Shown here piece after piece: positions 35,667-44,893 of a DNA stretch of 64,000 bases. The stretch covers positions 584,441 through 648,440 of the forward strand of contig NZ_HE978511.1 of the NCBI RefSeq assembly GCF_000311725.1. The letters run 5' to 3'. The notes under the pieces were generated by a model, which saw nothing but the letters and a program-made list of their open reading frames with translations, ran no database searches and was not told the origin of the DNA. Both the position numbers and the translations under genes were made by a program. Position 1 is the stretch's first letter, and each line of letters starts with the position of its first letter. Origin of the DNA: Robertmurraya massiliosenegalensis JC6. Lineage in GTDB: Bacteria > Bacillota > Bacilli > Bacillales > Cytobacillaceae.

Positions 35667-35698
35667 AAAGGTATCGAGTATATCCGCTCGATACCTTT
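35667..35698 (+). terminator. Hairpin downstream of patA
   Basis: Arms AAAGGTATCGAG and CTCGATACCTTT pair perfectly over 12 bases around an 8-base loop. The following AATACTATATTC has no T run, so it may act bidirectionally or stabilise the 3' end. Confidence 0.65.
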
Positions 35699-35732
35699 AA
35701 TACTATATTCGCAGGAAACTCCTAACACTTTC

Positions 35733-35912
35733 TTATTGACCTTTATACTTGCCGTTATTCTTGCCAGCTTTTTCTTTCTTCGCTTTATCCTTATGGATTT
35801 TGTTTGCATCAGTACTACCCATTTCATGAGCAAACTCTTCGTTTAATACAGCTGAATCAAAACCCTTTTTATTCTTTTGCTCGGCATCATTCTTTTTGTT
35901 TTTCTTTGCCAT
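35733..35912 (-). CDS. Small lysine-rich protein (59 residues), possible spore protein
   Basis: Sixty codons from ATG 35912, with GGGGG 8 bases upstream, to TAA 35733. The product starts MAKKNKKNDAEQKNKKGF, has a short acidic middle (NEEFAHEMGS) and a tail rich in Lys, Gly and Asn. Composition resembles minor small acid-soluble spore proteins, but I cannot assign it to a named SASP family. It lies between patA and ykwC, facing patA. It is just below common length cut-offs. Confidence 0.65.
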   Translation of the reverse strand: MAKKNKKNDAEQKNKKGFDSAVLNEEFAHEMGSTDANKIHKDKAKKEKAGKNNGKYKGQ

Positions 35913-35998
35913 CCATAGTACCCCCTATCATAGTTGATGGTAAACCACTCATAGTTTAATCTAGAAGGGATAATCTATGTATTTTCATTTAAAATGGA

Positions 35999-36874
35999 CT
36001 ACTGCCAATATTTATATAACGCTTGTGTTCCACTATTTTCTTCACCACGTTCAGCTAATTCTTTGTACATAGACAAGGCTAGAGCGAGTCCAGGTGCCTC
36101 CATCCCCATATTTTCTGCTTCCTCAAGGGCAATCGACATATCTTTAATGATATGTTTAATGTAAAAGCCTGGTTCAAAATTTCCTTCAATCATTTTAGGA
36201 GCTAAATTAGAAAGTGACCAACTTCCTGCTGCTCCTGAGGAAATACTCTTTAAAACCGTTTCAGGATCTAGTCCAGACTTGACGGCATAAGCCATTGCCT
36301 CACTGACTCCGATCATCCCAGATGCGATGACAATTTGATTGCACATCTTCGTATGCTGTCCGGAACCAGCTTTACCTTGATAAACAATATTTGTTCCAAG
36401 TATATTAAAAATCGGTAAAACCTTCTCAAAGTCTTCTTCGTCTCCACCAACCATGATGGAGAGCTTGCCATCCCTTGCACCAATGTCGCCACCGGAAACA
36501 GGTGCGTCAAGCGCATGCATTCCTTTTTTCTTCGCTTCTTCATAGATTTCTGCTGCAAGACTAGGTGTTGAAGTAGTCATGTCAACTAAATATGTATCTT
36601 TGTTTCCATTCGGTATAACTCCATTCTCTCCTAAGTACACTTCACGAACATCTGTTGGATACCCGACAATGGTGATGATCACATTCGCCTTCTGAGCAAC
36701 TTCTTTACTTGTATCTGCCCATTCTGCTCCTTCTTCAAGCAAACTTTTGGCCTTTTCTTTTGTTCTCGTGTAAACAATAACTGGATACCCTGCTTTTAAA
36801 AGATTTGTTGCCATGCTTTTTCCCATAACACCAATACCAATAAATCCAATTACCGCATTATCTTTTGTTAGCAT
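35999..36874 (-). CDS. ykwC: 3-hydroxyisobutyrate dehydrogenase family protein YkwC
   Basis: A 291-residue beta-hydroxyacid dehydrogenase: N-terminal Rossmann motif GFIGIGVMGKSMA, the DAPVSGGDIGARDG segment, catalytic Lys in GQHTKMCNQ and the C-terminal helical domain. It is very close to B. subtilis YkwC (GSWSLSNLAPKMIEGNFEPGFY). The substrate is a 3-hydroxy acid, perhaps 3-hydroxyisobutyrate from valine breakdown, or serine/tartronate-type acids; not decided by sequence. Located between the small lysine-rich gene and ptsI on the same strand. Confidence 0.87.
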   Translation of the reverse strand: MLTKDNAVIGFIGIGVMGKSMATNLLKAGYPVIVYTRTKEKAKSLLEEGAEWADTSKEVAQKANVIITIVGYPTDVREVYLGENGVIPNGNKDTYLVDMTTSTPSLAAEIYEEAKKKGMHALDAPVSGGDIGARDGKLSIMVGGDEEDFEKVLPIFNILGTNIVYQGKAGSGQHTKMCNQIVIASGMIGVSEAMAYAVKSGLDPETVLKSISSGAAGSWSLSNLAPKMIEGNFEPGFYIKHIIKDMSIALEEAENMGMEAPGLALALSMYKELAERGEENSGTQALYKYWQ

Positions 36875-36942
36875 TCAAAATCCCCTCCCTATTTTTCTTA
36901 TTATTTTACCATTTAATAGAAGAGCACGGGAGTATTTAAAGA

Positions 36943-36979
36943 AGAAAAAAAGTCGACTGGCTAAATACCAATCGACTTT
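36943..36979 (-). terminator. Terminator of ptsHI
   Basis: On the minus strand AAAGTCGATTGG and CCAGTCGACTTT form a hairpin with one mismatch, followed by TTTTCTTC, 68 bases past ptsI. Confidence 0.85.
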
Positions 36980-37046
36980 AAAAAGGGAGAAAATAGGTTT
37001 ACCAAGTGCCTTGTTCACCTATACCCTCGTTTTAATTCAGTTAAAC

Positions 37047-38765
37047 CTAGTTCTTTCTTGTTGCTGCTGTTACCATTTCAATGACTTCTTCAGTCGTTGA
37101 TTTCTGTAAAGCTTCTGCAGCTAATTTCTCCATTTCAGTTTTGCTTAAACGAAGAATTTGAGAGCGAGCTTTTAAAATTGAAGTCGCACTCATGGAGAAT
37201 TCATCTAAACCAAGACCTAACAGAAGTGGAATCGCAGTTTCGTCTCCAGCCATTTCCCCACACATACCTGTCCATTTTCCTTCTTTATGTGAAGCGTCTA
37301 TGACCATTTTTACTAATCGTAAAATCGATGGGCTATATGGTTGATACAGATAGGAAACTCTCTCGTTCATGCGATCTGCAGCCATCGTATATTGAATGAG
37401 ATCATTCGTACCGATGCTAAAGAAATCAACTTCTTTTGCAAACTGGTCAGCAAGAACAGCAGTGGAAGGAATTTCAACCATAATTCCCACTTCTATTTTA
37501 TCTGAAACAGCAACGCCTTCACTTTGAAGTTTCGCTTTTTCTTCCTCAAGCATAGCCTTAGCTTGTCTGAATTCATCTAAAGTGGCAATCATCGGGAACA
37601 TGATCTTCAGATTTCCGTACGTACTAGCTCTCAATAATGCTCTTAATTGCGTTTTAAAAATCTCTTTCTCTTCTAAGCATAAACGAATAGCACGGAAACC
37701 GAGGAAAGGATTCATTTCCTTCGGTAACTTTAAGTATGGTAATTCTTTATCTCCACCGATATCTAACGTACGAACGACAACTGGCTTTGTGTCTAAACCT
37801 TCAAGAACAGCTTTGTAAGATTCAAATTGCTCATCTTCTGTAGGAAGTTCATCTCTTCCCATGTAAAGGAATTCTGTTCTATATAGGCCTACCCCTTCAC
37901 CACCGTTGTTGAGCACACCTTCGAGATCGTTAGGCGTTCCGATGTTAGCCACTAATTCGACTTGATGTCCATCAGCTGAGTAAGTATGTTCATTTTTCAA
38001 CTTCGCCCACTCTGCTTTTTGTGCTTCAAAGTCTTCATTTGCTTTTTTATACTGTTCCACTAGCTCAGGTGTAGGGTTAATATGAACTTGACCATTTAAC
38101 CCATCTACGATAACTAAATCTCCATTCTCAATATCCTTCGTTGCGGTCTTTGTACCAACAACAGCTGGAATCTCTAATGAACGTGCCATAATCGCAGAAT
38201 GGGATGTTCTACCGCCAATATCTGTTGTAAAACCTTTAACAAATTGACGATTTAATTGAGCCGTGTCTGAAGGTGTTAAATCCTCTGCCACCACTACAAC
38301 TTCTTCTGAAATCATGCTCGGATTAACAATTTTCACCCCAAGTAAATGGGAAAGAACACGCTTTGTGACATCACGTATATCAGCTGCTCTTTCTCTCATA
38401 TATTCGTTATCCATTGATTCAAACATGGAAACAAACATATCAGCTGTCTCTTTTAAAGCAAACTCTGCATTTACTTTGTCAGATTTCACCTTATCCTTAA
38501 TAGGATTTAGTAATTCTGGATCGCTCAGAACAAGAAGGTGAGCTTCAAAGATCGCTGCCTTATCTTCACCTAAATTTTCTTTCGCATTATTGCGAATCTC
38601 TTCTAATTCTTTTTTCGATTGGGCAATCGCAGCCTCAAAACGTTCAACCTCTGAATCAACCTGGTCAATCGTCTTCTTTTCAAATGTTAAATCAGGCTCA
38701 ACTAAACGATAAGCCTTTGCAATTGCAATTCCACTTGATGCAGCAATACCATGTAAAAAGCTCAT
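37047..38765 (-). CDS. ptsI: Phosphoenolpyruvate-protein phosphotransferase, PTS enzyme I
   Basis: General cytosolic PTS protein that passes phosphate from PEP to HPr. The 572-residue protein has the HPr-binding helical domain, the phosphohistidine domain with [13 protein letters not shown] (active His near 190), and the PEP-binding barrel with [21 protein letters not shown] and [14 protein letters not shown], and the catalytic Cys in [11 protein letters not shown]. It shares one base with the stop codon of ptsH (TAATG), so the two are translationally coupled. No glucose-specific ptsG or glcT is next to them, unlike B. subtilis. Confidence 0.97.
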   Translation of the reverse strand: MSFLHGIAASSGIAIAKAYRLVEPDLTFEKKTIDQVDSEVERFEAAIAQSKKELEEIRNNAKENLGEDKAAIFEAHLLVLSDPELLNPIKDKVKSDKVNAEFALKETADMFVSMFESMDNEYMRERAADIRDVTKRVLSHLLGVKIVNPSMISEEVVVVAEDLTPSDTAQLNRQFVKGFTTDIGGRTSHSAIMARSLEIPAVVGTKTATKDIENGDLVIVDGLNGQVHINPTPELVEQYKKANEDFEAQKAEWAKLKNEHTYSADGHQVELVANIGTPNDLEGVLNNGGEGVGLYRTEFLYMGRDELPTEDEQFESYKAVLEGLDTKPVVVRTLDIGGDKELPYLKLPKEMNPFLGFRAIRLCLEEKEIFKTQLRALLRASTYGNLKIMFPMIATLDEFRQAKAMLEEEKAKLQSEGVAVSDKIEVGIMVEIPSTAVLADQFAKEVDFFSIGTNDLIQYTMAADRMNERVSYLYQPYSPSILRLVKMVIDASHKEGKWTGMCGEMAGDETAIPLLLGLGLDEFSMSATSILKARSQILRLSKTEMEKLAAEALQKSTTEEVIEMVTAATRKN

Positions 38766-39031
38766 TATGCAGTTAACCCTTCTTTTTTCATAAGTTCTTC
38801 AAGGCTTTGGATGGCATTTTCTTCATCTCCACCTTCTGCGCTGATCGTAATTTCAGCTCCTTGACCAATTCCTAAAGACATAACACCCATGATCGACTTT
38901 AAGTTTACTTTTTTGCCTTTATATTCAAGTTGAATATCAGATTCAAATTTGCTTGCAGTCTGTACAAGTACTGTAGCTGGACGTGCGTGGATTCCTGTTT
39001 CAGCGATTACCTTAAATTGTTTTTCTACCAT
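38765..39031 (-). CDS. ptsH: Phosphocarrier protein HPr
   Basis: An 88-residue HPr. It carries His15 in [10 protein letters not shown] for sugar transport and the regulatory Ser46 in [11 protein letters not shown], which HPr kinase phosphorylates in Bacillus so that HPr can act as co-repressor with CcpA. First gene of ptsHI; AAGGGG lies 11 bases ahead of ATG 39031. Confidence 0.97.
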   Translation of the reverse strand: MVEKQFKVIAETGIHARPATVLVQTASKFESDIQLEYKGKKVNLKSIMGVMSLGIGQGAEITISAEGGDEENAIQSLEELMKKEGLTA

Positions 39032-39357
39032 AATTCATCAAACCCCTTATCAATTTTAATAATGTTACATGTTTACTTTATAGTTTATATTACCATTTTT
39101 ATAAAAGGTTTTACTACCTCCATTATTGTTTTACAAATAAACATGTTTCATGTACCTTCATGGAGCTTTTCTGTTTATTCGACAAAAAAAGCACCCAGTG
39201 AAAGAATATCAAAAACGAGACTATTATACAAAAATATCGCATTGATAAATGTGACAAATTTGTGAACAACGATACAAAAATTCACTATTTTTGCATTGAT
39301 TTGTCCATAAATTATCTGTATGATGCAATTAATATATCAATAAAGGGAGCGCTTAGT
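39032..39357. other. Divergent promoter region of ptsH and the PilZ gene
   Basis: 326 AT-rich bases without a gene of their own. They must contain the ptsHI promoter (minus strand) and that of the PilZ gene (plus strand). I cannot assign boxes with confidence, and no cre site or RNA antiterminator target is evident. Confidence 0.45.
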
Positions 39358-39741
39358 ATGCTTTACAGGAGAGATGAGTCCTTTCGTTTTACTTTTGGTA
39401 ATCCGATTGAGGCAACCTTCAAAATTCTGAAAGTAAATCAAATTAGTGGAGGGTCAAAAGAAGGTCGGGCCCTACTAATGGATTTAAGCCCCAACGGTTT
39501 AAGAATATCTTCCCCCTTAGATCTACCGATTAATGAAAAGAACCTATTATTAGAAATATCATTCGTGTTAAATAAACAAATCATCTCCATTATTGCTGAA
39601 CCAAAGTGGAAGAAACGAACATCAGCTCAATCTTTTTCCTATAGGCTTGTCGGTTTAGATGATGAGGAAACAATGAAAATAATTGTTAGTGAGTTAAAAG
39701 CGTTTTCAAAAAAAAATCACTATAATGACGATCATAGTTAA
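39358..39741 (+). CDS. Single-domain PilZ protein, likely c-di-GMP receptor
   Basis: A 127-residue protein consisting of one PilZ domain. The c-di-GMP motifs are RRDESFR near the N-terminus (R-x-x-x-R type) and DLSPNGLRI near 43-51 ((D/N)-x-S-x-x-G). It lacks the N-terminal YcgR domain present in B. subtilis MotI/DgrA, so it is a different, shorter receptor. ATG 39358 with GGGAG 8 bases upstream is the start; the upstream extension to 39262 lacks a site. It is one of three c-di-GMP-related genes in the window. Confidence 0.85.
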   Translation: MLYRRDESFRFTFGNPIEATFKILKVNQISGGSKEGRALLMDLSPNGLRISSPLDLPINEKNLLLEISFVLNKQIISIIAEPKWKKRTSAQSFSYRLVGLDDEETMKIIVSELKAFSKKNHYNDDHS

Positions 39742-39924
39742 GTTCAATATATTGATATAACGTTACATATGACTACTTATTAAGTGGTTGAATTTTCTTT
39801 CAATTAATACAAAAAACAGATTCTCTATGGGATTTTTACATCTTTTTCTTTACGAATGATAGAATTTAGTGCAAACTGTTACTTATAATCATTCGACATT
39901 TGGGAGAAAAAGGAGAGAGGACAG

Positions 39925-40113
39925 TTGAAAAAAGCAGAAGTTGGGAATATCATAGAATTTCGAGACGGCCTACAGGGCGTTGTTGAAAAAGTAAACGAAA
40001 ACTCTGTTATCGTGGACTTAACCTATATGGATAATTATCGCGACCTCGAACTGGAACAAAGAACCGTTGTCAATCATAAGAATTATAAAGTAATTAAGGA
40101 ATCTATTTTGTAA
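39925..40113 (+). CDS. ykvS: YkvS family protein (DUF2187)
   Basis: A 62-residue protein nearly identical in pattern to B. subtilis YkvS: GNIIEFRDGLQGVVEKVNENSVIVDLT followed by NYRDLELEQRTVVNHKNYK. It looks like a small SH3-like beta barrel; no function is known. Start is TTG 39925, behind AGGAGAGAGG. It is a single gene followed at 40277 by a bidirectional terminator. Confidence 0.9.
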   Translation: MKKAEVGNIIEFRDGLQGVVEKVNENSVIVDLTYMDNYRDLELEQRTVVNHKNYKVIKESIL

Positions 40114-40276
40114 TAGCATAAGAATCTTTTCGCAAAATATGTTGTTTTGAAATATCAAGTTTTATACTACACAAATAAAAGATTAAAGTAGCGAAAAGTG
40201 CTATGCAAAAAAATGTGTGAATATGGCTTAAGATTTTTTTCATGGAAATTTTACGTAAACAGTATAGGATAAACAC

Positions 40277-40310
40277 AAAACCCTAATGGTTTCACTGCCA
40301 TAGGGTTTTT
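40277..40310. terminator. Bidirectional terminator between ykvS and a small minus-strand gene
   Basis: Arms AAAACCCTAATGG and CCATAGGGTTTTT with one bulged base, T tract on both strands. Confidence 0.85.
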
Positions 40311-40328
40311 GTTTGCAATTAAAAGCGA

Positions 40329-40445
40329 TCATTTTGAATTCTTTTCATCTGCTAATTCTTTAAATGTTTTGACTTTTCCATGTGGATGCTGGTCGCTTTT
40401 CCTCACATTCCATGCTCTCTCTTTCTCTTTTTTCGATTTAGTCAA
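40329..40445 (-). CDS. DUF6254-like small protein (38 residues)
   Basis: Thirty-nine codons from TTG 40445, with AAGGAGG 8 bases upstream, to TGA 40329. The product MTKSKKEKERAWNVRKSDQ continues with HPHGKVKTFKELADEKNSK. I recall very similar tiny proteins in many Bacillus genomes, annotated as DUF6254; the AW..RK..QHPHGKV core is the basis for this. Function unknown. The strong ribosome binding site and the terminator behind it support a real gene. Confidence 0.75.
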   Translation of the reverse strand: MTKSKKEKERAWNVRKSDQHPHGKVKTFKELADEKNSK

Positions 40446-40587
40446 ATAATTGTCCTCCTTTCAGTTAAGCTTTATAATGAACTAATAGATTTACTTCTAT
40501 TCAAATCACACACTTAAATTCGCTCTTGGAATACTTACTTAAATGTAACTATATATAGTTTGATCGGATAGAAAGGAGCGCTTTTGC

Positions 40588-41205
40588 ATGACTATACCAA
40601 ATTGGGTTAAAGATCATAGACTAATTCTTGGTTTTTTTCTTGCGCATCTTTTGATATTTTTCACCTTCCAAGATAAGAATATATTTTGGTATATTTTCAC
40701 CGCAACGATGCTTTTTTTAATAAGCTACTCCATTATGCATGAAGAAATTGAAGACCAAGTTCCATTATTTACATACTTATCTCTCGGTAGTTTATCTGGG
40801 GTTATTCTTTTTGCTTGTTTTTTGTTAGGAAGTCTTCTTATCGATCTAGTTAATCTTCCTTTCGCAAAAGAAATCTCAAGGCTATATAATCGCCTATCCC
40901 CTACCGTTCTCTGGCATTATATTGTATTAATGCTCGTCATCATCCCCGGTGAAGAAATATTTTGGAGAGGTTTCATCCAAAAAAGAATCCAAAAGGCAGC
41001 AAATGTCACAACAGCGGTAATAGCTTCATCACTTTTGTATGCATCCGTTCATTTCTATTCTGGTTCATTTATGCTCCCATTTGCAGCACTTATCACTGGA
41101 GTATTTTGGGGATACTTATATGCATGGAAAAAAAGTTTACCACTGGTCATCGTTTCTCATCTCATTTTTGACTTATTTTTATTTGTGATATATCCACTAA
41201 ATTAA
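40588..41205 (+). CDS. CPBP-family intramembrane metalloprotease
   Basis: A 205-residue membrane protein with about five to six hydrophobic segments. The CAAX/bacteriocin-processing protease motifs are present: GEEIFWRGFIQKR (EE-x3-R) near 123-135, the His in YASVHFYSG and the His in SHLIFDLF. B. subtilis has several such proteins (YdiL and others) of mostly unknown substrate. Start at ATG 40588 behind GAAAGGAG. It converges on ykvI. Confidence 0.85.
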   Translation: MTIPNWVKDHRLILGFFLAHLLIFFTFQDKNIFWYIFTATMLFLISYSIMHEEIEDQVPLFTYLSLGSLSGVILFACFLLGSLLIDLVNLPFAKEISRLYNRLSPTVLWHYIVLMLVIIPGEEIFWRGFIQKRIQKAANVTTAVIASSLLYASVHFYSGSFMLPFAALITGVFWGYLYAWKKSLPLVIVSHLIFDLFLFVIYPLN

Positions 41206-41241
41206 AAAAGAGATCTTGAATCCATTCAAGGTCTCTTTTTT
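41204..41241. terminator. Bidirectional terminator between CPBP protease gene and ykvI
   Basis: Perfect-looking hairpin with arms AAAAAAGAGATCTTGAAT and ATTCAAGGTCTCTTTTTT (one mismatch), A and T tracts on either side; it overlaps the end of ykvI. Confidence 0.88.
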
Positions 41242-42278
41242 ATTTGCTCCAACGGCTTCAGCCACAGTAGAATAATAAAAATAATACTGATATAACCAAA
41301 GATCGGATAGAGATAGGATAATAACGTACCATACTCAACTTGACTAATCACAAAGGCGATCGCAAGTATTCCCCCCACAATAACTAGACTTGGCAAGCGG
41401 AAGAACGTCTTGAGCTGTCTTTCTAATCCGAACACATTGCCAATAACAGAAGTAAAGATCTCACCATAAATGATTAAAATATACAATCCATGAAGTCCAG
41501 CCGCTAAGTTTTTCATCACCACAGCCATCGGTATCTCAAAAGCCTCAACATTTGGAAGCATCATCAATGTAAAATGACTTGATAGTAGAATGAGTGTTAA
41601 GGCAATGCCTCCAATTGTCCCTCCCCACTTCACCGTATCTTCATTCTTTATTTCTGCTGCTACAGGTACTAATACTGCCTGTGCAAGTCCTAAATTTAAA
41701 GCCGTATAGGAAAATGGAGATACAACCGACTTCCAGCCATCGTCAACATATGGAATAAAGAAAAGTTGGTCTAAAAAGTTTGGAAGCTGAAATGAAATAA
41801 ACATTAAGATGAAACTGAAACTAATCATTAATGGAACCACTATCGTATTAACAGCAAATAACCCTTTTATACCGACAATTAAGACGATAATGGAAAGCGA
41901 GAGAGTAAGTAATAAGCCGAAGTTTCTCGATAACCCAAGTTGTTCACTAAATATCGCTCCTGCCCCTGATAACATGACTCCACAAACTCCTAATAACATG
42001 ACTAGCATCATTATATTTATGATCGAACCAAACAGCCTTCCAAACAAAAAAATATTAAACTCTTGGTAGGAACTTGCTCCTATTTTTGCTGAAACTCTCA
42101 TTAACTTAGAACCTAACGCAATAAAAATATAACCGCTCATTAAAATCCCTATTAACCCTATAAAGCCGAATCTCGTAAAGAACTCAACAATTTCCCGTCC
42201 GGTAGCAAATCCTGCTCCCACGATCGTACCCACATACACGGCTGCTATTTGGAAGGCAGCTCCCCAATTTGTCTTCAT
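41226..42278 (-). CDS. ykvI: YkvI-family membrane transporter
   Basis: A 350-residue integral membrane protein with about ten helices. The N-terminus AAVYVGTIVGAGFATGREIVEFF is the hallmark of YkvI, a family distantly like branched-chain or APC-type amino-acid permeases; the broken first helix with GAGFATG is consistent with a LeuT-like fold. Substrate unknown. It lies divergent from clpE, as in B. subtilis where both are close together. Confidence 0.87.
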   Translation of the reverse strand: MKTNWGAAFQIAAVYVGTIVGAGFATGREIVEFFTRFGFIGLIGILMSGYIFIALGSKLMRVSAKIGASSYQEFNIFLFGRLFGSIINIMMLVMLLGVCGVMLSGAGAIFSEQLGLSRNFGLLLTLSLSIIVLIVGIKGLFAVNTIVVPLMISFSFILMFISFQLPNFLDQLFFIPYVDDGWKSVVSPFSYTALNLGLAQAVLVPVAAEIKNEDTVKWGGTIGGIALTLILLSSHFTLMMLPNVEAFEIPMAVVMKNLAAGLHGLYILIIYGEIFTSVIGNVFGLERQLKTFFRLPSLVIVGGILAIAFVISQVEYGTLLSYLYPIFGYISIIFIILLWLKPLEQIKKRP

Positions 42279-42409
42279 AAATTATCCTCCCTCCATTTCA
42301 ATATATGAAGAGAAGGACAAACAATGACGAGCATTTTTCCATCTTCCATGAAAATCGGCTTTAAAACGGCTAAGTTCAATTTTTCAACAAAAACCTTGAA
42401 GCAAAATAC

Positions 42410-42438
42410 TTGAAAGTCAAAAAAGGTCAAATTATAAT
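42410..42438 (+). promoter_or_regulatory. Sigma-A promoter of clpE
   Basis: TTGAAA (42410-42415) and TATAAT (42433-42438) are separated by exactly 17 bases. The first CtsR box lies inside this promoter. Confidence 0.88.
42415..42431 (+). promoter_or_regulatory. CtsR operator 1
   Basis: AGTCAAA-AAA-GGTCAAA, a direct heptad repeat with 3-base spacing, the known CtsR recognition pattern. It overlaps the spacer of the clpE promoter. Confidence 0.9.
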
Positions 42439-42449
42439 AAAGACATGAA

Positions 42450-42466
42450 AGTCAAAGATAGTCAAA
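42450..42466 (+). promoter_or_regulatory. CtsR operator 2
   Basis: AGTCAAA-GAT-AGTCAAA, second heptad pair, immediately followed by a further GTCAAAT. It covers the transcription start area of clpE. Confidence 0.85.
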
Positions 42467-42491
42467 GTCAAATTTTTAGGAGGAATGTGAA

Positions 42492-44633
42492 ATGCTATGT
42501 CAAATTTGTCAAAAAGAAGATGTACAAGTTCATTTAACAATGAATATAAATGGTGCGGAGAGAAAGCTTCACCTTTGTCAAAATTGCTATAAGACTGAAA
42601 AAGCTAAAATGGCTTCAGCTTTTGGTCCAAGCATGTCAGATTTCTCTTCTGTTAATCCAAATCCACTGGAAGATTTATTAAATAAATTCCAATTTGCAAA
42701 TAGTCAGCAAAAGATGAGCTCAAATTCTACTCAGCATGGTGGAAAAGGTGGATTCATTGATCAATTTGGTCGTGACCTTACCCAAATGGCTCGAGCAGGT
42801 CTCATTGATCCTGTCATTGGTCGTGAAGAAGAAGTCAATCGAGTGATCGAAATATTAAATAGAAGAAATAAAAATAATCCTGTTCTTATCGGAGAGCCAG
42901 GTGTTGGTAAAACAGCTATTGCAGAAGATTTAGCAGCAAGAATTGCCGATGGAAAAGTACCAAATAAATTAAAGAATAAAGAGGTCTTCCTATTAGATGT
43001 CGCCTCTCTCGTAGCCAATACAGGTATCCGAGGACAGTTTGAAGAAAGAATGAAAAAAATCATTGCAGAATTACAAGAAAGAAAAAATATCATTCTCTTT
43101 ATTGATGAAATTCATCTGTTAGTTGGCGCAGGTTCTGCTGAAGGGTCCATGGATGCTGGTAATATTTTAAAACCAGCATTAGCCCGAGGAGAATTACAAC
43201 TTGTAGGTGCGACTACCCTTAAGGAATACCGCAAAATTGAAAAAGATGCTGCATTGGAAAGAAGATTCCAACCAGTTCAAGTATATGAACCAACACTCGT
43301 ACATGCCATTGATATTTTAAAAGGTTTAAAAGAAAAGTATGAAAACTTCCATGAGGTTACTTTTTTGGATGAGGCACTAGAAGCTTGTGTAACATTATCT
43401 CACCGCTATATTCCAGATCGCTTCCTTCCGGATAAGGCAATTGATTTAATGGATGAAGCAGGTTCAAAACTCAATCTAATTTCGGACTACAGTTCTATAG
43501 AAAAAATTGAAAATAGACTCAAGGAAATTACCGTAGAAAAGAAAAAAGCTCTAGAAACCGAAAATTACGAATTAGCTGCAACGCTGCGTCAGGAAGAAAA
43601 AGAACTTGAACAAAAACTAGACTCAAATGCTAGTCAAGATCGTCCAATTGTTGATGTTAAACAAGTTCAAGCACTGATTGAACAAAAAACAGGAATTCCT
43701 GTTGGTAAACTACAGGAAGATGAACAAACAAAAATGAAGAACCTTTATAAGACACTATCTGAAAAGATTATTGGTCAAAATGAGGCGGTAGAAAGAGTAA
43801 CAAAAGCAATCAAAAGAAGCCGTGCAGGCTTAAAATCAAAAAATAGACCCATTGGTTCCTTCCTTTTCGTCGGTCCAACTGGGGTCGGAAAGACAGAACT
43901 TTCGAAAATACTCGCACATGAACTTTTTGGTTCAAAAGATGCCATGATTCGTCTCGATATGAGCGAATACATGGAAAAACATAGTGTCTCAAAATTAATC
44001 GGCTCTCCTCCAGGCTATGTTGGACACGAAGAAGCTGGACAACTCACCGAAAAAGTTCGCAGAAATCCTTACAGCATTATTTTGCTAGATGAAATTGAAA
44101 AGGCACACCCTGATGTTTTGCATATGTTCTTACAAATTCTTGATGATGGACGTCTTACTGACAGTCAAGGAAGAATCGTAAGTTTTAAAGATACAGTCGT
44201 GATCATGACAAGTAATGCTGGAGTTGGACAGAGACAAGTCAAGGTTGGCTTTGGTCAAGATCATACAACGAAAGAACTCAATATTTTGGATTCGCTCGGT
44301 CATTTCTTTAAACCAGAGTTTTTAAACCGATTTGATAGCATTATCGAATTTGCTCCTCTAGAAAAAGATGCTTTATTAAAAATTGTCGACCTAATGTTAC
44401 TGGAATTAAACGAGATCCTTAAAGAACAGAATATAACACTTACAATAACTGACGAAGTTAAACAGTTTCTTGTAGAAAAGGGCTATAATCCAACCTTTGG
44501 TGCCAGACCTTTACGTCGAGTTATCCAAGAGCAATTAGAAGATAAAATTACAGATATACTCATCGATGAACCAACTTGTAAAGAACTAGTGGCTGAATTT
44601 AACGAGGGGATTCTTGTTGTCAAACCATTATAA
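42492..44633 (+). CDS. clpE: ATP-dependent Clp protease ATPase subunit ClpE
   Basis: Heat-shock HSP100 unfoldase that works with ClpP. The 713-residue protein starts with the ClpE-specific zinc finger (CQICQ...LHLCQNC, residues 3-31), has AAA+ module 1 with GEPGVGKT near 135 and [13 protein letters not shown], a UVR-type coiled region (about 340-375) and AAA+ module 2 with GPTGVGKT near 460, [14 protein letters not shown] and the C-terminal D2-small domain. It lacks the ClpC N-domain. Two CtsR operators at the promoter show heat/proteotoxic control as in B. subtilis. GGAGG lies 8 bases before ATG. Confidence 0.97.
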   Translation: MLCQICQKEDVQVHLTMNINGAERKLHLCQNCYKTEKAKMASAFGPSMSDFSSVNPNPLEDLLNKFQFANSQQKMSSNSTQHGGKGGFIDQFGRDLTQMARAGLIDPVIGREEEVNRVIEILNRRNKNNPVLIGEPGVGKTAIAEDLAARIADGKVPNKLKNKEVFLLDVASLVANTGIRGQFEERMKKIIAELQERKNIILFIDEIHLLVGAGSAEGSMDAGNILKPALARGELQLVGATTLKEYRKIEKDAALERRFQPVQVYEPTLVHAIDILKGLKEKYENFHEVTFLDEALEACVTLSHRYIPDRFLPDKAIDLMDEAGSKLNLISDYSSIEKIENRLKEITVEKKKALETENYELAATLRQEEKELEQKLDSNASQDRPIVDVKQVQALIEQKTGIPVGKLQEDEQTKMKNLYKTLSEKIIGQNEAVERVTKAIKRSRAGLKSKNRPIGSFLFVGPTGVGKTELSKILAHELFGSKDAMIRLDMSEYMEKHSVSKLIGSPPGYVGHEEAGQLTEKVRRNPYSIILLDEIEKAHPDVLHMFLQILDDGRLTDSQGRIVSFKDTVVIMTSNAGVGQRQVKVGFGQDHTTKELNILDSLGHFFKPEFLNRFDSIIEFAPLEKDALLKIVDLMLLELNEILKEQNITLTITDEVKQFLVEKGYNPTFGARPLRRVIQEQLEDKITDILIDEPTCKELVAEFNEGILVVKPL

Positions 44634-44769
44634 AATAGTAGAGCTCAATTGACGCAAAAAAATTCCGTCCTGGCACATGCAATATGCCAAAATCATTTAT
44701 CCAATAAATGGTATGAAAGTATGTAAAGAGCCGCCAGTTGACATCTCGATTTTTCCCTGTCAAAATAAA

Positions 44770-44815
44770 GGAAAACACTGTACATTCTACTAATTGCACA
44801 GTGTTTTCCTTTTTT
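44770..44815 (+). terminator. Terminator of clpE
   Basis: Arms GGAAAACACTGT and ACAGTGTTTTCC (12 bp) with a 16-base loop, then TTTTTT. It lies 136 bases after the clpE stop; the sequence between carries nothing recognisable. Confidence 0.88.
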
Positions 44816-44893
44816 AATCGTTTTTATTTTTTGGGCTGTTGAGCTGGGAAGTAATCATTTATCGCATGATCTTTCTTCAAATACTCCCTAATA

